DNA of 64,000 nt from Jannaschia sp. M317 (GTDB lineage: Bacteria; Pseudomonadota; Alphaproteobacteria; Rhodobacterales; Rhodobacteraceae): positions 3,439,001 to 3,503,000 of the forward strand of contig NZ_CP081155.1 in NCBI RefSeq assembly GCF_025141175.1, read 5' to 3'. The translations under genes were made by a program, and so were the position numbers. Under the pieces are notes generated by a model, which had not been told where the DNA came from, did not search any database, and worked only from the letters and a program-made list of their open reading frames with translations. Of this stretch, positions 19,060 to 28,624 are shown piece after piece. Each line of letters opens with the position of its first letter. Within the stretch, counting starts at the first letter, position 1.

Positions 19060-20040
19060 ATGACCCATGATGTGATCGGCATCGGCAACGCGATCGTCGA
19101 TGTGATTTCCCCCTGCTCCGACACGTTCCTCGACCAGATGGGAATCGAGAAAGGCATCATGCAGCTGATCGAGCGTGACCGCGCCGAGCTGCTTTATGCG
19201 GCGATGTCCGAACGGGTCGAGGCGCCGGGCGGCTCCGTCGCGAACACGCTGGCGGGGATCGGCGCGCTGGGGCTGTCGACGGCGTTCATCGGCAAGGTCA
19301 AGGACGATGCCCTGGGCCGGTTCTATGCCCAGACGATGCAGGCATCCGGCACCGCCTTCCCAAACGCACCCAAGGATGTGGATCTACCGACCTCCCGCTC
19401 CATGATCTTCGTGACACCCGATGGGGAGCGGTCGATGAACACCTATCTCGGGGCGGGTGCCGACATCGCATCTGCGGACGTGCCGGACGTCTTCGACGGC
19501 GGCGGCATCCTGTTCCTCGAAGGGTATCTTTTCGACAAGGACGACGGCAAGACGGCCTTCTCCGAGGCGGCGACCAGGATGAAGACGGCGGGCGGACGCT
19601 CTGCCATCACCATTTCCGACCCGTTCTGTGCCGAGCGTCACCGCGCCGATTTCCAGCGCCTGATCGCCGAGGACATGGACATCGCCATCGGCAACGCCGC
19701 CGAATGGATGACGCTTTATGAAACGGACGACCTGGACCGCGCGGTCGGCATGGCCGCCGACGTCTGCGAGGTCGTGGCCTGCACCCGCTCGGGCGAGGAT
19801 GTCTGGGTCCGCTCTGGCAGCACCCGCGCCACGGCACCGGTCACGCCCGCCAAGGTGGTGGACGCAACAGGCGCGGGCGACCAATTTGCCGCCGGGTTCC
19901 TGTACGGCCTGGCCTCGGGCCGCGATCTGGAGACCTCGGCCCGCATGGGTGTCGTCTGCGCCCGCGAAGTCATCGGCCACATGGGCCCCCGTCCCGCCGA
20001 AGACGTCGCCGCACTGTTCCGGGCCGAGGGGTTGCTCTGA
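19060..20040 (+). CDS. Adenosine kinase (PfkB family)
   Basis: A 326-residue PfkB/ribokinase-family sugar kinase. The N-terminal GIGNAIVDVI block, the GGSVANTLAGIGALG substrate-binding segment and the C-terminal DATGAGDQFAAGF catalytic/anion-hole motif are all present. Within the family the sequence looks like the alphaproteobacterial adenosine kinases, which convert adenosine to AMP; another ribosyl substrate cannot be excluded. Family alignment places the start at ATG 19060, and the open frame upstream is repeat-derived. A purine-salvage role fits the purine operon elsewhere in the window, but they are not linked. Confidence 0.88.
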   Translation: MTHDVIGIGNAIVDVISPCSDTFLDQMGIEKGIMQLIERDRAELLYAAMSERVEAPGGSVANTLAGIGALGLSTAFIGKVKDDALGRFYAQTMQASGTAFPNAPKDVDLPTSRSMIFVTPDGERSMNTYLGAGADIASADVPDVFDGGGILFLEGYLFDKDDGKTAFSEAATRMKTAGGRSAITISDPFCAERHRADFQRLIAEDMDIAIGNAAEWMTLYETDDLDRAVGMAADVCEVVACTRSGEDVWVRSGSTRATAPVTPAKVVDATGAGDQFAAGFLYGLASGRDLETSARMGVVCAREVIGHMGPRPAEDVAALFRAEGLL

Positions 20041-20114
20041 TCCGGTGTGAACTGTTCTGCGAAAAGGTGTCCACCGATGGGGGCGTCCCGGCCCTGGGTG
20101 TGGTGCGGTCAGAT

Positions 20115-20137
20115 GAGCATTTTTGCCGAGACGAGGA
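20115..20137 (-). repeat. Dispersed mosaic repeat, degenerate copy H
   Basis: GAGCATTTTTGCCGAGACGA and the next three bases match the inverse of the TTTCTTCTCGGC..AAATACTCC arm with about four differences and no GC hairpin. It lies in the 192-base gap between adenosine kinase and denD, which shows nothing else I can support. Confidence 0.45.
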
Positions 20138-20232
20138 CCAGGTTGGATAAATATCGCCAGGCCGGTCGATTGTCGCATCTGGTCCCGGGGCCGCGTCGCG
20201 CCTAGTTTGCCCCCGGGACAGGAGGACGGACC

Positions 20233-21204
20233 ATGCATATTCTCATCACCGGCGCAGCCGGCATGATCGGGCGCAAACTCACCGAGGCGTTGGTGGCGCG
20301 CGGCACTCTGCGCGGAGAGCCGATCTCCGCGATGACGCTGGTGGATGTCGTGGCCCCCGTACTGCCCGACGGCATTCCGGGGGCGGCCTTGGCCGCGGAC
20401 CTGAGCGACCCGGCCGCGGCTCCCGCGCTGACAGAGGCGCGGCCGGACGTGATCTTTCACCTGGCCGCAATCGTATCGGGCGAGGCCGAGGCGGATACGG
20501 CCAAGGGCTATGCGGTCAATCTGCAGGGAACGATATCCCTGTGCGAGGCGATTGCCGCGCAGGACGACTATGCGCCGCGCCTGGTCTTCACCTCATCCAT
20601 TGCCGTCTTTGGCGTCCCCCTGCCGCAGGTCATCGGTGACGACGTGCAACCAAAGCCGCTGACGTCCTATGGCACGCAAAAGCTGATGGGAGAGCTGCTG
20701 ATCAATGACCTCAGCCGCAAGGGATTGCTCGATGGCATCTCCCTTCGGCTGCCGACGATCTGCATTCGCCCGGGCAAGCCCAACGCGGCGGCGTCGGGCT
20801 TCTATTCCTCCATCCTGCGGGAACCGCTTGCGGGTCAGCGCGCGACGCTGCCGGTGTCGGAGGATACGCGGCACTGGTTTGCCTCGCCGCGCGCCGCCGT
20901 CGGGTTCCTGATCCACGCGGCGGAACTCGATACCTCCGGTCTGGGCCAGGACCGCGCGCTGAACCTGCCCGGCGTCGATGCCACGGTGGGCGACGAGATC
21001 GCGGCGCTGGCTCGGGTCGCGGGCACCGAGGCGGCGGCGCGCATCGACCGGGTCGCGGACCCGGCGGTGGCCGCGATCGTCGCGGGCTGGCCGCAGGCCT
21101 TCGATCCGGTGCGGGCCCGTGCCTTGGGGTTCAAGGCGGAGCCGAACATGGACACCATCATTCGCGTCCATATCGAAGATGAACTCGACGGTCAGATCGG
21201 CTGA
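20233..21204 (+). CDS. denD: D-erythronate dehydrogenase-like NAD-dependent epimerase/dehydratase
   Basis: A 323-residue extended short-chain dehydrogenase. GAAGMIGRKL is the NAD-binding loop, SYGTQK supplies the catalytic Tyr and Lys, and SLRLPTICIRPGKPN and SEDTRHWFASPR match DenD-type sequences. In characterised systems DenD oxidises D-erythronate to 2-oxo-tetronate before the OtnK kinase and aldolase steps. Those partners are absent here, so the physiological substrate is uncertain. GGAGGACGGACC precedes the ATG. Confidence 0.8.
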   Translation: MHILITGAAGMIGRKLTEALVARGTLRGEPISAMTLVDVVAPVLPDGIPGAALAADLSDPAAAPALTEARPDVIFHLAAIVSGEAEADTAKGYAVNLQGTISLCEAIAAQDDYAPRLVFTSSIAVFGVPLPQVIGDDVQPKPLTSYGTQKLMGELLINDLSRKGLLDGISLRLPTICIRPGKPNAAASGFYSSILREPLAGQRATLPVSEDTRHWFASPRAAVGFLIHAAELDTSGLGQDRALNLPGVDATVGDEIAALARVAGTEAAARIDRVADPAVAAIVAGWPQAFDPVRARALGFKAEPNMDTIIRVHIEDELDGQIG

Positions 21205-21292
21205 TCCCAGCCCTGCGGGCTCCTCGTCCCGCCGTCCGCGCCGCGCGGCGGTGCCCGGCCCGAACCCCGCGCAGCGGTCGGGGCCGCGCGTC

Positions 21293-21487
21293 CTACCAGT
21301 GCGGCGGGCGCTGATCGGCCAGGGCCGCGGTGCCGCCGGCATCCAGCTCGGCCTCGGCGGCCCGTTCCATCAACATGCGCACGCGACGTTCCAGCAGGGC
21401 GATCTCGTCCGATTGTCGGGCCACGACATCGGACAGGTCCTCGACCGCGCGGGTCAGGTGGGCGATGCGTTCTTCCAGTTGCTGCAT
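21293..21487 (-). CDS. slyX: SlyX family protein
   Basis: A 64-residue protein, nearly all one amphipathic helix/coiled coil ([20 protein letters not shown]...), with the acidic/basic heptads and the C-terminal RPPHW typical of SlyX. Function is unknown. AAGGA lies upstream of the ATG at 21487. The in-frame upstream extension overlaps the hisS start region on the other strand and is not credible. It is divergent from hisS. Confidence 0.85.
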   Translation of the reverse strand: MQQLEERIAHLTRAVEDLSDVVARQSDEIALLERRVRMLMERAAEAELDAGGTAALADQRPPHW

Positions 21488-21557
21488 GAGACGCGATCCT
21501 TGGTTGCGGCACGGGGGCGCGGCCCGTATTGGACGCGCGACGAAAGGAGGGCGAACC

Positions 21558-23039
21558 ATGGCCAAGAAGCAGAAAATCCGCCGCCCCAGCGCACAGACGC
21601 CCAAGGGCTTCCGCGACTATTTCGGCGCTGAGGTCACCCAGCGCAAGGCCATGCTCGACCAGATCGCCCATGTCTACCATCTCTATGGGTTCGAGGCACT
21701 GGAATCCTCGGCGGTGGAGACGGTCGAGGCTCTGGGCAAGTTCCTGCCCGACGTGGATCGCCCCAACGAAGGTGTCTTCGCCTGGGAAGAAGACACCGAC
21801 TGGCTGGCGCTGCGCTATGACCTGACCGCCCCGCTGGCGCGGGTCTATGCCCAGCACCGCAACGACCTGCCGACCCCCTATCGCCGCTATGCGATGGGGC
21901 CGGTCTGGCGCAACGAAAAGCCGGGGCCGGGGCGGTTCCGGCAGTTTTATCAGTGTGATGCGGATACGGTGGGCACGGCCTCGGTCGTCGCCGACGCGGA
22001 AATCTGCGCCATGCTGTCGGATGTTCTGGAAAAGGTCGGAATCGCGCGCGGCGATTACGTGGTGCGGATCAACGACCGCAAGGTCCTGAACGGCGTGATG
22101 GAGGTGGCGGGCGTGCTCGACCCCGCCGACCCGGACGCCCACGCCCGCGAACGCGGCATCGTGCTGCGCGCCATCGACAAGCTGGACCGGCTGGGGCCGG
22201 ACGGCGTGCGCGCCCTGCTGGGCGAAGGCCGCAAGGACGACAGCGGGGATTTCACCGACGGGGCGGGTTTGGCTGCTGCGCAGGTCGAGACTGTCATGGC
22301 CTTCATGGACGCCCGCCGCGACACCGGGGCCGACACGCTGGCCCGCCTGCGCGAGATCGTCGGAGACAGCGCGACCGGTGCCGACGGCGTCGCCGAACTC
22401 GAACAGATCGCGGCCCTGCTGGACGCTCAGGGCTACGGCCCCGACCGCATCGTCATCGACCCCAGCGTCGTGCGCGGCCTGGGTTATTACACCGGCCCCG
22501 TCTACGAGGCCGAGCTGACTTTCGAGATCACCGACGAAAAGGGCCGCCCGCGTCAGTTCGGCTCCGTCGCGGGGGGCGGGCGCTACGACGATCTGGTGAC
22601 GCGCTTCACCGGGCAGGCGGTGCCTGCCACCGGTGTCTCCATCGGGGTGGACCGGCTGCTGGCCGCACTGACCGCCAAGGGCCGGATCGACAAGGCGGCA
22701 CCCGGCCCGGTCATCGTCACCGTCATGGACCGCGACCGCATGGCCGACTACCAGTCGATCGTCGCGACCCTGCGCCAGGCCGACATCCGGGCCGAGGTCT
22801 ATCTGGGCAACCCCAAGAACTTCGGCAACCAGTTGAAATACGCCGACAAGCGGGCGTCGCCGGCGGCGATCATCCAGGGCACGGACGAAGCCGCGCGCGG
22901 TGTCGTGCAGGTCAAGGATCTGGTGCTCGGGGCGAAACTGGCGGCAGAGGCCAGCCTGGAGGAGTGGAAAGAGAACCCCTCTCAGACCGAGGTCCCCTTG
23001 GCCGATCTGGTGCCCTTCCTGCAAAGGTTGTTGTCATGA
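21558..23039 (+). CDS. hisS: Histidine--tRNA ligase
   Basis: A 493-residue class II aminoacyl-tRNA synthetase. Motif 1 lies near the start ([10 protein letters not shown] onwards), motif 2 is [20 protein letters not shown], the histidine-specific blocks include [13 protein letters not shown], and motif 3 contains [15 protein letters not shown]-terminal anticodon-binding domain follows. It resembles the longer alphaproteobacterial HisS type. AAAGGAGG precedes the ATG. Its stop overlaps the start of hisZ by four bases (ATGA), so tRNA charging and histidine synthesis are translationally coupled. Confidence 0.96.
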   Translation: MAKKQKIRRPSAQTPKGFRDYFGAEVTQRKAMLDQIAHVYHLYGFEALESSAVETVEALGKFLPDVDRPNEGVFAWEEDTDWLALRYDLTAPLARVYAQHRNDLPTPYRRYAMGPVWRNEKPGPGRFRQFYQCDADTVGTASVVADAEICAMLSDVLEKVGIARGDYVVRINDRKVLNGVMEVAGVLDPADPDAHARERGIVLRAIDKLDRLGPDGVRALLGEGRKDDSGDFTDGAGLAAAQVETVMAFMDARRDTGADTLARLREIVGDSATGADGVAELEQIAALLDAQGYGPDRIVIDPSVVRGLGYYTGPVYEAELTFEITDEKGRPRQFGSVAGGGRYDDLVTRFTGQAVPATGVSIGVDRLLAALTAKGRIDKAAPGPVIVTVMDRDRMADYQSIVATLRQADIRAEVYLGNPKNFGNQLKYADKRASPAAIIQGTDEAARGVVQVKDLVLGAKLAAEASLEEWKENPSQTEVPLADLVPFLQRLLS

Positions 23040-24124
23040 TCACCGCCAGCGACCGGACCCGTGCCGCAGGCCTGCTGGCGCAGTTGCAGGCCGCCGGCGC
23101 CGCCACCGTCGAGACACCGATCCTGCAACCGGCGGGCACGCTGCTGGACCTCTACGGCGAAGACATCCGCGCCCGCGCCTTCACCACCACCGACCCGGCG
23201 GCGGGTGAAATGATGCTGCGCCCGGATTTCACCGTGCCCGTCGTTCAGGCCCATATGGACGGCGGTGCCGAACCCGCGCGCTATGCCTACATGGGCGAGG
23301 TGTTTCGCCGCCAGGAAGACGACCCCACCCGTGCCCGCGAATACCTGCAGGTCGGCTACGAGGTTTTCGACCGCGACCGCCCGGCGGATGCCGATGCGGA
23401 GGTTTTTGCCCGGATGACCGAGGTTCTGGCCCCCTGGAGCCCCGTGCCCGCGACCGGCGACCTGGGTATCCTGATCGCCGCCGTCGAAGGGCTCAGCACC
23501 AGCCCGCGCCGTCGCGCGGCGCTGCGCCGGCACCTGTGGCGGCCCGCCCGCTTCCGCCGGTTGATGGACCGCTTCACCGGCAAGTTGGAAACCCCGGCAA
23601 AACGCGCAACCCTGCTTGCGCGGCTCGCCGTGGATGGGCCCGAAACGCTGATCGCCTCTGCCGGCACCCATGTCGGCCTGCGCGACACGGGCGAGATCGC
23701 GGCACGCCTACAGGCGCTGTCGCAGGACGCCGCGGACGCAGCCCTGCACCCCGCCGAGGCCGAGGTGATCAATACGATCCTGACCATGGAAGGGACGATG
23801 ACCGCCGCGCTGTCGCCGCTGCGCGACCTGGCGGTCGATCTGCCCGCCCTGACCCCGGCCGCCGACCGGCTGGAGGCCCGCGCCGAGGCGATGGCCCGTC
23901 GCGGCCTGACGCCCGATACCTTGCCGTTTGCGCCGGCTCGTGGTCGGACGGCCATGGAATACTACGACGGGTTCGTCTTTACCCTGTCCGCACGGGGGCG
24001 CCCAGGCCAACCGCCGCTGGCGACTGGCGGGCGCTATGATGCGCTGACGTCGGTGCTGGGTCGGGGACGATCCATCCCTGCCGTGGGCGGCGTGATCCGG
24101 CCCGGCCTGTTGGAGGCGCTGTGA
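23036..24124 (+). CDS. hisZ: ATP phosphoribosyltransferase regulatory subunit
   Basis: A 362-residue paralogue of the HisS catalytic core lacking the anticodon domain. It keeps the class II fold blocks ([41 protein letters not shown]). With short-form HisG it forms the hetero-octameric first enzyme of histidine biosynthesis and carries the histidine feedback site. It begins within the hisS stop codon and ends within the hisG start, consistent with stoichiometric synthesis. Confidence 0.95.
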   Translation: MITASDRTRAAGLLAQLQAAGAATVETPILQPAGTLLDLYGEDIRARAFTTTDPAAGEMMLRPDFTVPVVQAHMDGGAEPARYAYMGEVFRRQEDDPTRAREYLQVGYEVFDRDRPADADAEVFARMTEVLAPWSPVPATGDLGILIAAVEGLSTSPRRRAALRRHLWRPARFRRLMDRFTGKLETPAKRATLLARLAVDGPETLIASAGTHVGLRDTGEIAARLQALSQDAADAALHPAEAEVINTILTMEGTMTAALSPLRDLAVDLPALTPAADRLEARAEAMARRGLTPDTLPFAPARGRTAMEYYDGFVFTLSARGRPGQPPLATGGRYDALTSVLGRGRSIPAVGGVIRPGLLEAL

Positions 24125-24807
24125 TGATTCTGCTTGGCGTACCGTCCAAGGGACGGCTAATGGAAAAGACCTTCGACTGGTTCGGCAAGCGCGGTCTGAC
24201 GCTGTCGCGCAGCGGGTCGGAACGCGAATATGCGGGTCACGTCGACGGGGCGGAGGTCGGCCTCGTCCTGCTGTCGGCCTCGGAGATTCCGCGCGAACTG
24301 GCGGCGGGGCGCATCCATCTGGGCGTCACCGGCAGCGACCTCGTGCAGGAGAAACTGGTCGGTTGGGACCAACAGGTCGAGGCCGTGGCCCCGATGGGGT
24401 TTGGCCATGCGGACCTGATCCTGGCGGTGCCGAAGGTCTGGGTCGATGTCGATAGCCTCGACGATCTGGACGCGGCTGCCGCCCAGTTCCGGGCGACCCA
24501 CGGTCACCGGCTGCGGATCGCCACCAAATACCACCGCCTTGTCCGCGATTTCCTGCGCGAAAAGGGCGTGGCGGACTATCAGCTGGTCGATAGCCAGGGC
24601 GCGACCGAAGGCACCGTAAAGAACGGCACCGCCGAGGCCATCGCCGACATCACGTCGACGGGGGAAACGTTGCGGGCCAATCACCTGAAGGTGCTGGACG
24701 ATGGGCTGATCCACGCCAGCCAGGCAACGCTGTTTCGCGCGCGCAAGGCCACCTGGTCCGACGCGGCGCGCGCGGAAATGGCGCGCCTGATGCAGCAACT
24801 GACCTGA
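24124..24807 (+). CDS. hisG: ATP phosphoribosyltransferase, short form
   Basis: A 227-residue short-form HisG, lacking the C-terminal regulatory ACT-like domain and therefore dependent on HisZ. Family signatures include the N-terminal GVPSKGRL, GVTGSDLV, ATKYHRLVRDFL and the PRPP-binding GATEGTVKNGTAEAIADI. It condenses ATP with PRPP as the first step of histidine synthesis. ATG 24124 is preferred over GTG 24121 because GGAGG is then at ideal spacing. The hisZ TGA overlaps either start. Confidence 0.95.
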   Translation: MILLGVPSKGRLMEKTFDWFGKRGLTLSRSGSEREYAGHVDGAEVGLVLLSASEIPRELAAGRIHLGVTGSDLVQEKLVGWDQQVEAVAPMGFGHADLILAVPKVWVDVDSLDDLDAAAAQFRATHGHRLRIATKYHRLVRDFLREKGVADYQLVDSQGATEGTVKNGTAEAIADITSTGETLRANHLKVLDDGLIHASQATLFRARKATWSDAARAEMARLMQQLT

Positions 24808-24846
24808 GGTTCGCGACCGCGGATCAGAGCGTTCGGATGCTCCGGT

Positions 24847-24885
24847 CAAATCCGCCGGGGATTTGCGCGCGCTAAAGCGGCGCGC
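24847..24885. repeat. Tandem hairpins between hisG and DUF938 (double-hairpin relative)
   Basis: CAAATCC (24847-24853) pairs with GGATTTG (24859-24865), and GCGCGCGCT (24865-24873) pairs with AGC-G-GCGCGC (24876-24885) with one bulge. The first stem matches the first stem of the elements at 358 and 32137. The stop codon of the leftward DUF938 gene (24872-24874) sits in the second hairpin. It probably serves as a bidirectional terminator of convergent genes. Confidence 0.55.
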
Positions 24886-25531
24886 GCCCGTCCGGTGCCT
24901 TGCGCGCCAGAAGCATCACGTTGTTCGCGGGCATCTCGACCACCTCTTGCGTGAAATCCAGGACGCCCAGCACGGTCTGCAGCACCGCGATGTCTTTCAA
25001 ACCTACCTCTGCGTCCTTGGCCCGCAAAGCCGCGTCAAATTGCGCATCGCCCTCGCTGCTCGCCTGGCCGTCGCGCAGAAACGGTCCGTAAATCGCAAGA
25101 ATCCCGCCCGGCGTCAGCGCCTTGGCCGCCTCATCCAACAGCACGGCCATCTCTGCATCCGAGATCAGATGCAGCAAGTTCACCACGACGATGGCGTCGG
25201 ACGCCTGGGTGACGGCCCACCCCGGAACGCAGGCATCCAGGTCGCCCGCGGGCGCGACATTCTGCAACCCTGCGCAGCGTGCGTCGATCGCGACACGCCG
25301 CGCACTGTCGGGTTCTGTCGGGTGAAAGGTCAAATCCGGACGGTGCGCGGCCAGCGCCGCGATATGCTGCCCCGTGCCCGAGGCCAGTTCCAGCACCGCG
25401 CCCTTGCGTGGCAGGCGCGGCAACAGCACGTCCAGAATCGGCGCTTGGTTGCGCGCCGCCGCGGGCGCGGTCATCAGGCCGTCGGCCTCGACCGGTGGAT
25501 CCATCCCCAACAGGCGCGGACGCCGCATCAT
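24872..25531 (-). CDS. DUF938 family SAM-dependent methyltransferase-like protein
   Basis: A 219-residue protein of the DUF938 family, a class I methyltransferase fold. The SAM-binding loop ELASGTGQHIAAL is present, followed by the acidic beta-2 residue (TEPD) and the characteristic VVNLLHLIS and GGILAIYGPFLRDGQ blocks. Substrate unknown. Its ATG (25531) overlaps the TGA of the upstream FAD oxidase gene by four bases, so the two are coupled and may act on the same metabolite. A longer in-frame upstream extension lies wholly inside the oxidase gene and is rejected. Confidence 0.82.
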   Translation of the reverse strand: MMRRPRLLGMDPPVEADGLMTAPAAARNQAPILDVLLPRLPRKGAVLELASGTGQHIAALAAHRPDLTFHPTEPDSARRVAIDARCAGLQNVAPAGDLDACVPGWAVTQASDAIVVVNLLHLISDAEMAVLLDEAAKALTPGGILAIYGPFLRDGQASSEGDAQFDAALRAKDAEVGLKDIAVLQTVLGVLDFTQEVVEMPANNVMLLARKAPDGRAPL

Positions 25532-26595
25532 GCGAAGCGCCTCGGGTCCAGCGCGGCCACCACGCTCGCGTCCAAGGCCGGGGTCCGGCCAGCCACCAGA
25601 TCGGCCACCAGAGTCGAGGCCGCCGGTGCCGTCTGAAAGCCGTAGCCGCCCTGCCCCGCAACCCACCAGAACCCCTCGGTCCCGGACGGGCCAAGCGCGA
25701 GGGATCGGTCCGGGGTGAACGTCCGCAGGCCGGCCCAGCTGGCAATCGGGCGGGTGACCGGCTCGGTCACGGCCTGCGCATAGCGGTCCAATCCCTCGGC
25801 CAGGTCCATATCCTCGGACCAGGCGTCCATCGGGGCCGACGGCGTCTCATCCGCGGGGGAAACGATCAACGCGCCTGCGTCGGGTTTGGCGTACCAGCTT
25901 TCGCCTGCGCCCAGCATCATGGGCCAAGGGGCCACATCGTGCCCCCCCGGTGCCGCGATCCGCGCGACAGAGCGGCGACGCGGCACCAGGCCCAGGGGCC
26001 GCACACCCGCCAGCCCGGCCACCCCGTCGGCCCAGGCCCCGGCCGCGTTGAACACCATGCGCGTCGTCGTTGAATGCCCCTGCGAGGTCACACGCCAGCC
26101 CGCGCCGTCGCGGGTAATAGCGGTGACCGGGCGGTTGGTTTCCGCCGCGCCGCCAGATGCGCGAATCTGGCGCAAGGCGCGCTGTTGCAGCGCGTCGGTG
26201 TCCAGATCGAAGGCTTCGACATCATAGGCCGCGCGCGCCACGGTGCCCGACAGGATCGGAACAAGGGCGCGCGCCTGGTCGGTACCGATCTCCTCCATAC
26301 CCATCGCTTTGATATCGTTCTGAAACGCCGTTTCCTGCCCGGCTTGGGCCAACAGCATCAGACCGCGTGGCGACAGATCCCCACAGGCCGCATGGGCCGC
26401 GTGCGAGGCGCGGTTGAGCGCGATGGTCGTTGGCAGGCCATAGCTTTCCTCGAACATGGCAGCAGAGCGGCCCGAGGCTTGCGTCCCGAACTGCGACTCC
26501 GCCTCCCACAAGACGACCCGTCCGATGCGTGACAAAGCGGCACCAACGGTCACCCCGGCAACGCCGCCACCGACGATTAAGAAATCGTTATCCAT
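25528..26595 (-). CDS. FAD-dependent amino-acid oxidase/dehydrogenase (DAO family)
   Basis: A 355-residue flavoprotein with the N-terminal dinucleotide-binding GGGVAGVTVG, the FAD-ribose acidic residue in LWEAE, an ASGRSAAMF loop, and the C-terminal RTFTPDRSLALGPS...GQGGYGFQTAPA block that closes over the flavin in DAO-family enzymes such as glycine oxidase and D-amino-acid dehydrogenase. Substrate not predictable. No strong ribosome binding site is visible. It forms a two-gene unit with the downstream methyltransferase-like gene. Confidence 0.85.
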   Translation of the reverse strand: MDNDFLIVGGGVAGVTVGAALSRIGRVVLWEAESQFGTQASGRSAAMFEESYGLPTTIALNRASHAAHAACGDLSPRGLMLLAQAGQETAFQNDIKAMGMEEIGTDQARALVPILSGTVARAAYDVEAFDLDTDALQQRALRQIRASGGAAETNRPVTAITRDGAGWRVTSQGHSTTTRMVFNAAGAWADGVAGLAGVRPLGLVPRRRSVARIAAPGGHDVAPWPMMLGAGESWYAKPDAGALIVSPADETPSAPMDAWSEDMDLAEGLDRYAQAVTEPVTRPIASWAGLRTFTPDRSLALGPSGTEGFWWVAGQGGYGFQTAPAASTLVADLVAGRTPALDASVVAALDPRRFA

Positions 26596-26667
26596 GCCGG
26601 CGAGTCATACATGCATGGCCCTGACGCTCCAAGCTCCGGGCCGGAAATGGTGGGTTTCCAGATCGTG

Positions 26668-27600
26668 TCACGCCTCTTCGAGGCGGTCCGTGGCGGGGGG
26701 CGGCGTGGGCGACAGCGCGGTTGTACGGGCATAGAGATCATCGTCCAGGGTGACCGACAGCGCCGCAAGGGATGGGGCCAGTTGCGCGGCGGACCGGGCC
26801 GAGATAATGGGCGCGGTCACGGCGGGATGACGCATGGCCCAGGCCACGGCGAGCGTCGCGGGATGCATCCCGGCCTCGGATGCGAGGGCGGACAGATCGA
26901 CGGCGGCCCGGTGCATCCAGTCTTGCCCGTAACGCGCGGCGTAGCGGTCGTCAGTGCTGAGCCGGCCGGTATCTCCGGAGGCGTACTTGCCAGTCAGAAG
27001 ACCGCCACCTAGTGGGGAATATGGCACGATATCAATATCTTGATCCTGCGCCATCGGGAAGATTTCGACCTCGGCCTGACGTTTGACCAAGGAATACATC
27101 GGCTGCATCATTTCGATCCGCAGATCGAAGGTCGCGGCGACGGCCTGGGCCTTCATCACCTGCCAGGCGGCGTAGTTGGACACCGCGATGTGACGGATGG
27201 TGCCCCGGTCCTTGAGACCGGCCAGGGTTCCGAAGGTTTCTTCCAGCGGCGTGCCCCCGTCCCAGCGGTGCATGTAAAGGACATCGACCGTGTCCAGCCC
27301 CATGCGCGACCGGCTTTCATCCAGACTTGTCAGGATGTTATCGCGACCGGCCCCGCCCGTGTAGCTGGCCTTGGTGGCAATGATCAGGCTGTCACGTTCG
27401 TCGCGGACAAAGCGCCCGAGGAAGGTCTCGGAGGTGCCGCCGGTATAGACGTGGGCCGTGTCGAAGAAGGTCACGCCTGCTGCGCGGCAGGCATCATACA
27501 TCCCCTGTGAGGCAGCTTCGTCGGCGGTTCCGCCGAATTGCATGGCTCCGAAACAGAGGGGCGAGAGCGGGGTGCCATCGGGCGCGGTGATTTTGGTCAT
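26668..27600 (-). CDS. Aldo/keto reductase
   Basis: A 310-residue NADPH-dependent (alpha/beta)8 oxidoreductase. The catalytic tetrad is visible as Asp and Tyr in DTAHVYTGGTSE, Lys in IIATKASY and His in LYMHRWD. The NADP-binding C-terminal part includes SPLGGGLLTGKY and PIISARSAAQL. It is most like the general-stress-protein-69/YajO-type AKRs with unknown aldehyde or ketone substrate. It is divergent from the ArsR-type regulator, which may therefore control it. Confidence 0.9.
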   Translation of the reverse strand: MTKITAPDGTPLSPLCFGAMQFGGTADEAASQGMYDACRAAGVTFFDTAHVYTGGTSETFLGRFVRDERDSLIIATKASYTGGAGRDNILTSLDESRSRMGLDTVDVLYMHRWDGGTPLEETFGTLAGLKDRGTIRHIAVSNYAAWQVMKAQAVAATFDLRIEMMQPMYSLVKRQAEVEIFPMAQDQDIDIVPYSPLGGGLLTGKYASGDTGRLSTDDRYAARYGQDWMHRAAVDLSALASEAGMHPATLAVAWAMRHPAVTAPIISARSAAQLAPSLAALSVTLDDDLYARTTALSPTPPPATDRLEEA

Positions 27601-27683
27601 GGCGCGGAGTTTGCCCCATTTTGGGGGAAACGACAGCGGGGATTTTCACGTTTTGGGGGAAAATACCCATGCCGGAGACTGGC

Positions 27684-27724
27684 ATTATTTAACGATTCCA
27701 TTATTTAACAAATCGGTTTATAAC
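27684..27724. promoter_or_regulatory. AT-rich tandem motifs upstream of ArsR-type gene
   Basis: ATTATTTAAC occurs twice (27684-27693 and 27700-27709), and a related GGTTTATAAC sits at 27715-27724, all within 50 bases of the start codon. They are conspicuously AT-rich against the surrounding GC-rich DNA. They probably include the promoter and repeated binding sites for the encoded regulator, by inference. Confidence 0.55.
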
Positions 27725-27731
27725 AAGTGCC

Positions 27732-28064
27732 ATGACCGACCCGCTCGACCTTGCTTTCGCCGCCCTCGCCCATCCGACCCGACGGGCCATCCTTGATCGC
27801 CTCTGCACGGGTGAGGCGACCGTCAACGAGCTCGCCGAGCCGTTCGAGATGAGCTTGCCCGCCGTGTCCCGGCACCTTCGGGTTCTGGAGGACGCGGGGC
27901 TGATCACACGGGGGCGCAAGGCACAGACGCGGCCCTGCCGGATCAACCCGGATGCATTGGCCCGGGTCGCCGCCTGGGCGGAGGGCTACCGCCCGATCTG
28001 GGAGCTGCGGTTCGACACGATGGCCAATCTGCTGGCCGCTGAACAGGAGAGCGACGATGACTGA
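27732..28064 (+). CDS. ArsR-family transcriptional regulator (partner of AHSA1 protein)
   Basis: A 110-residue winged-helix regulator (LAHPTRRAILDRLCTGEATV...LAEPFEMSLPAVSRHLRVLEDAGLI). It lacks the CxC metal site of true ArsR proteins and belongs to the subgroup encoded with AHSA1/SRPBCC proteins. Its 3' end overlaps the start of the SRPBCC gene by eight bases. It probably represses its own two-gene operon, and perhaps the divergent aldo/keto reductase, through the AT-rich repeats upstream. Confidence 0.9.
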   Translation: MTDPLDLAFAALAHPTRRAILDRLCTGEATVNELAEPFEMSLPAVSRHLRVLEDAGLITRGRKAQTRPCRINPDALARVAAWAEGYRPIWELRFDTMANLLAAEQESDDD

Positions 28065-28536
28065 CGAACAGACCTGGGTGCGAATCATCCGCAACTTTGC
28101 TGCCCCGCGCGCGGCGATCTGGAAGATGTGGACGGACCCGGCGGCCTTTGCCCAGTGGTACGGGCCCCGTGGCATGTCAGTTCCGGTGGCGGAGATGGAC
28201 CTGCGGGTGGGCGGCCTCCGGCGGATTTGCATGACAATGGACGCACCGGACCGGGACATGACCATGTGGTTCACCGGCGTCTTCAAGGAAATCCGGGCAC
28301 CCGAACGGTTGGTCTACACCGAAAGCATGTGCACCGAAGACGGGACGCTGATTTCTCCCGCATCAATGGGCATGCCCGAGGGCACACCGGATGTAACCGA
28401 GGTGATCGTGGAGCTGTCGGAGACGGCAGACGGCACGCGCATGACGATGGTGCATGTGGGGGTCCCCGAAGGCTCCGCCGGGGCGGGCGGCTGGGCGCAG
28501 GCCTTCGATAAGCTGGACACGGTGCTGGCGAGCTGA
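28057..28536 (+). CDS. SRPBCC/AHSA1-domain protein
   Basis: A 159-residue START-like protein (RNFAAPRAAIWKMWTDPAAFAQWYGPRG) of the activator-of-Hsp90-ATPase-1 family, which binds hydrophobic ligands in a helix-grip cavity. ATG 28057 is within the last codons of the ArsR gene. The ligand is unknown. The fixed pairing with an ArsR-type regulator suggests a small ligand-responsive module. Two hairpins follow the stop. Confidence 0.85.
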   Translation: MTDEQTWVRIIRNFAAPRAAIWKMWTDPAAFAQWYGPRGMSVPVAEMDLRVGGLRRICMTMDAPDRDMTMWFTGVFKEIRAPERLVYTESMCTEDGTLISPASMGMPEGTPDVTEVIVELSETADGTRMTMVHVGVPEGSAGAGGWAQAFDKLDTVLAS

Positions 28537-28546
28537 AGCAAAGAAA

Positions 28547-28608
28547 ACACCCGGCACCAAGGAGATGTCGGGTGTGTCTTGTAATGTGGGGCGGGGTATA
28601 CCCCGCCC
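28547..28608. terminator. Two hairpins between convergent operons
   Basis: ACACCCG (28547-28553) pairs with CGGGTGT (28569-28575), extended by further pairs. The second is a perfect 20-base palindrome, GGGCGGGGTA with TACCCCGCCC, at 28589-28608. They separate the SRPBCC gene from the end of the leftward purine operon and probably terminate both. Confidence 0.75.
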
Positions 28609-28624
28609 TGTTTGCCGGTCCCGA

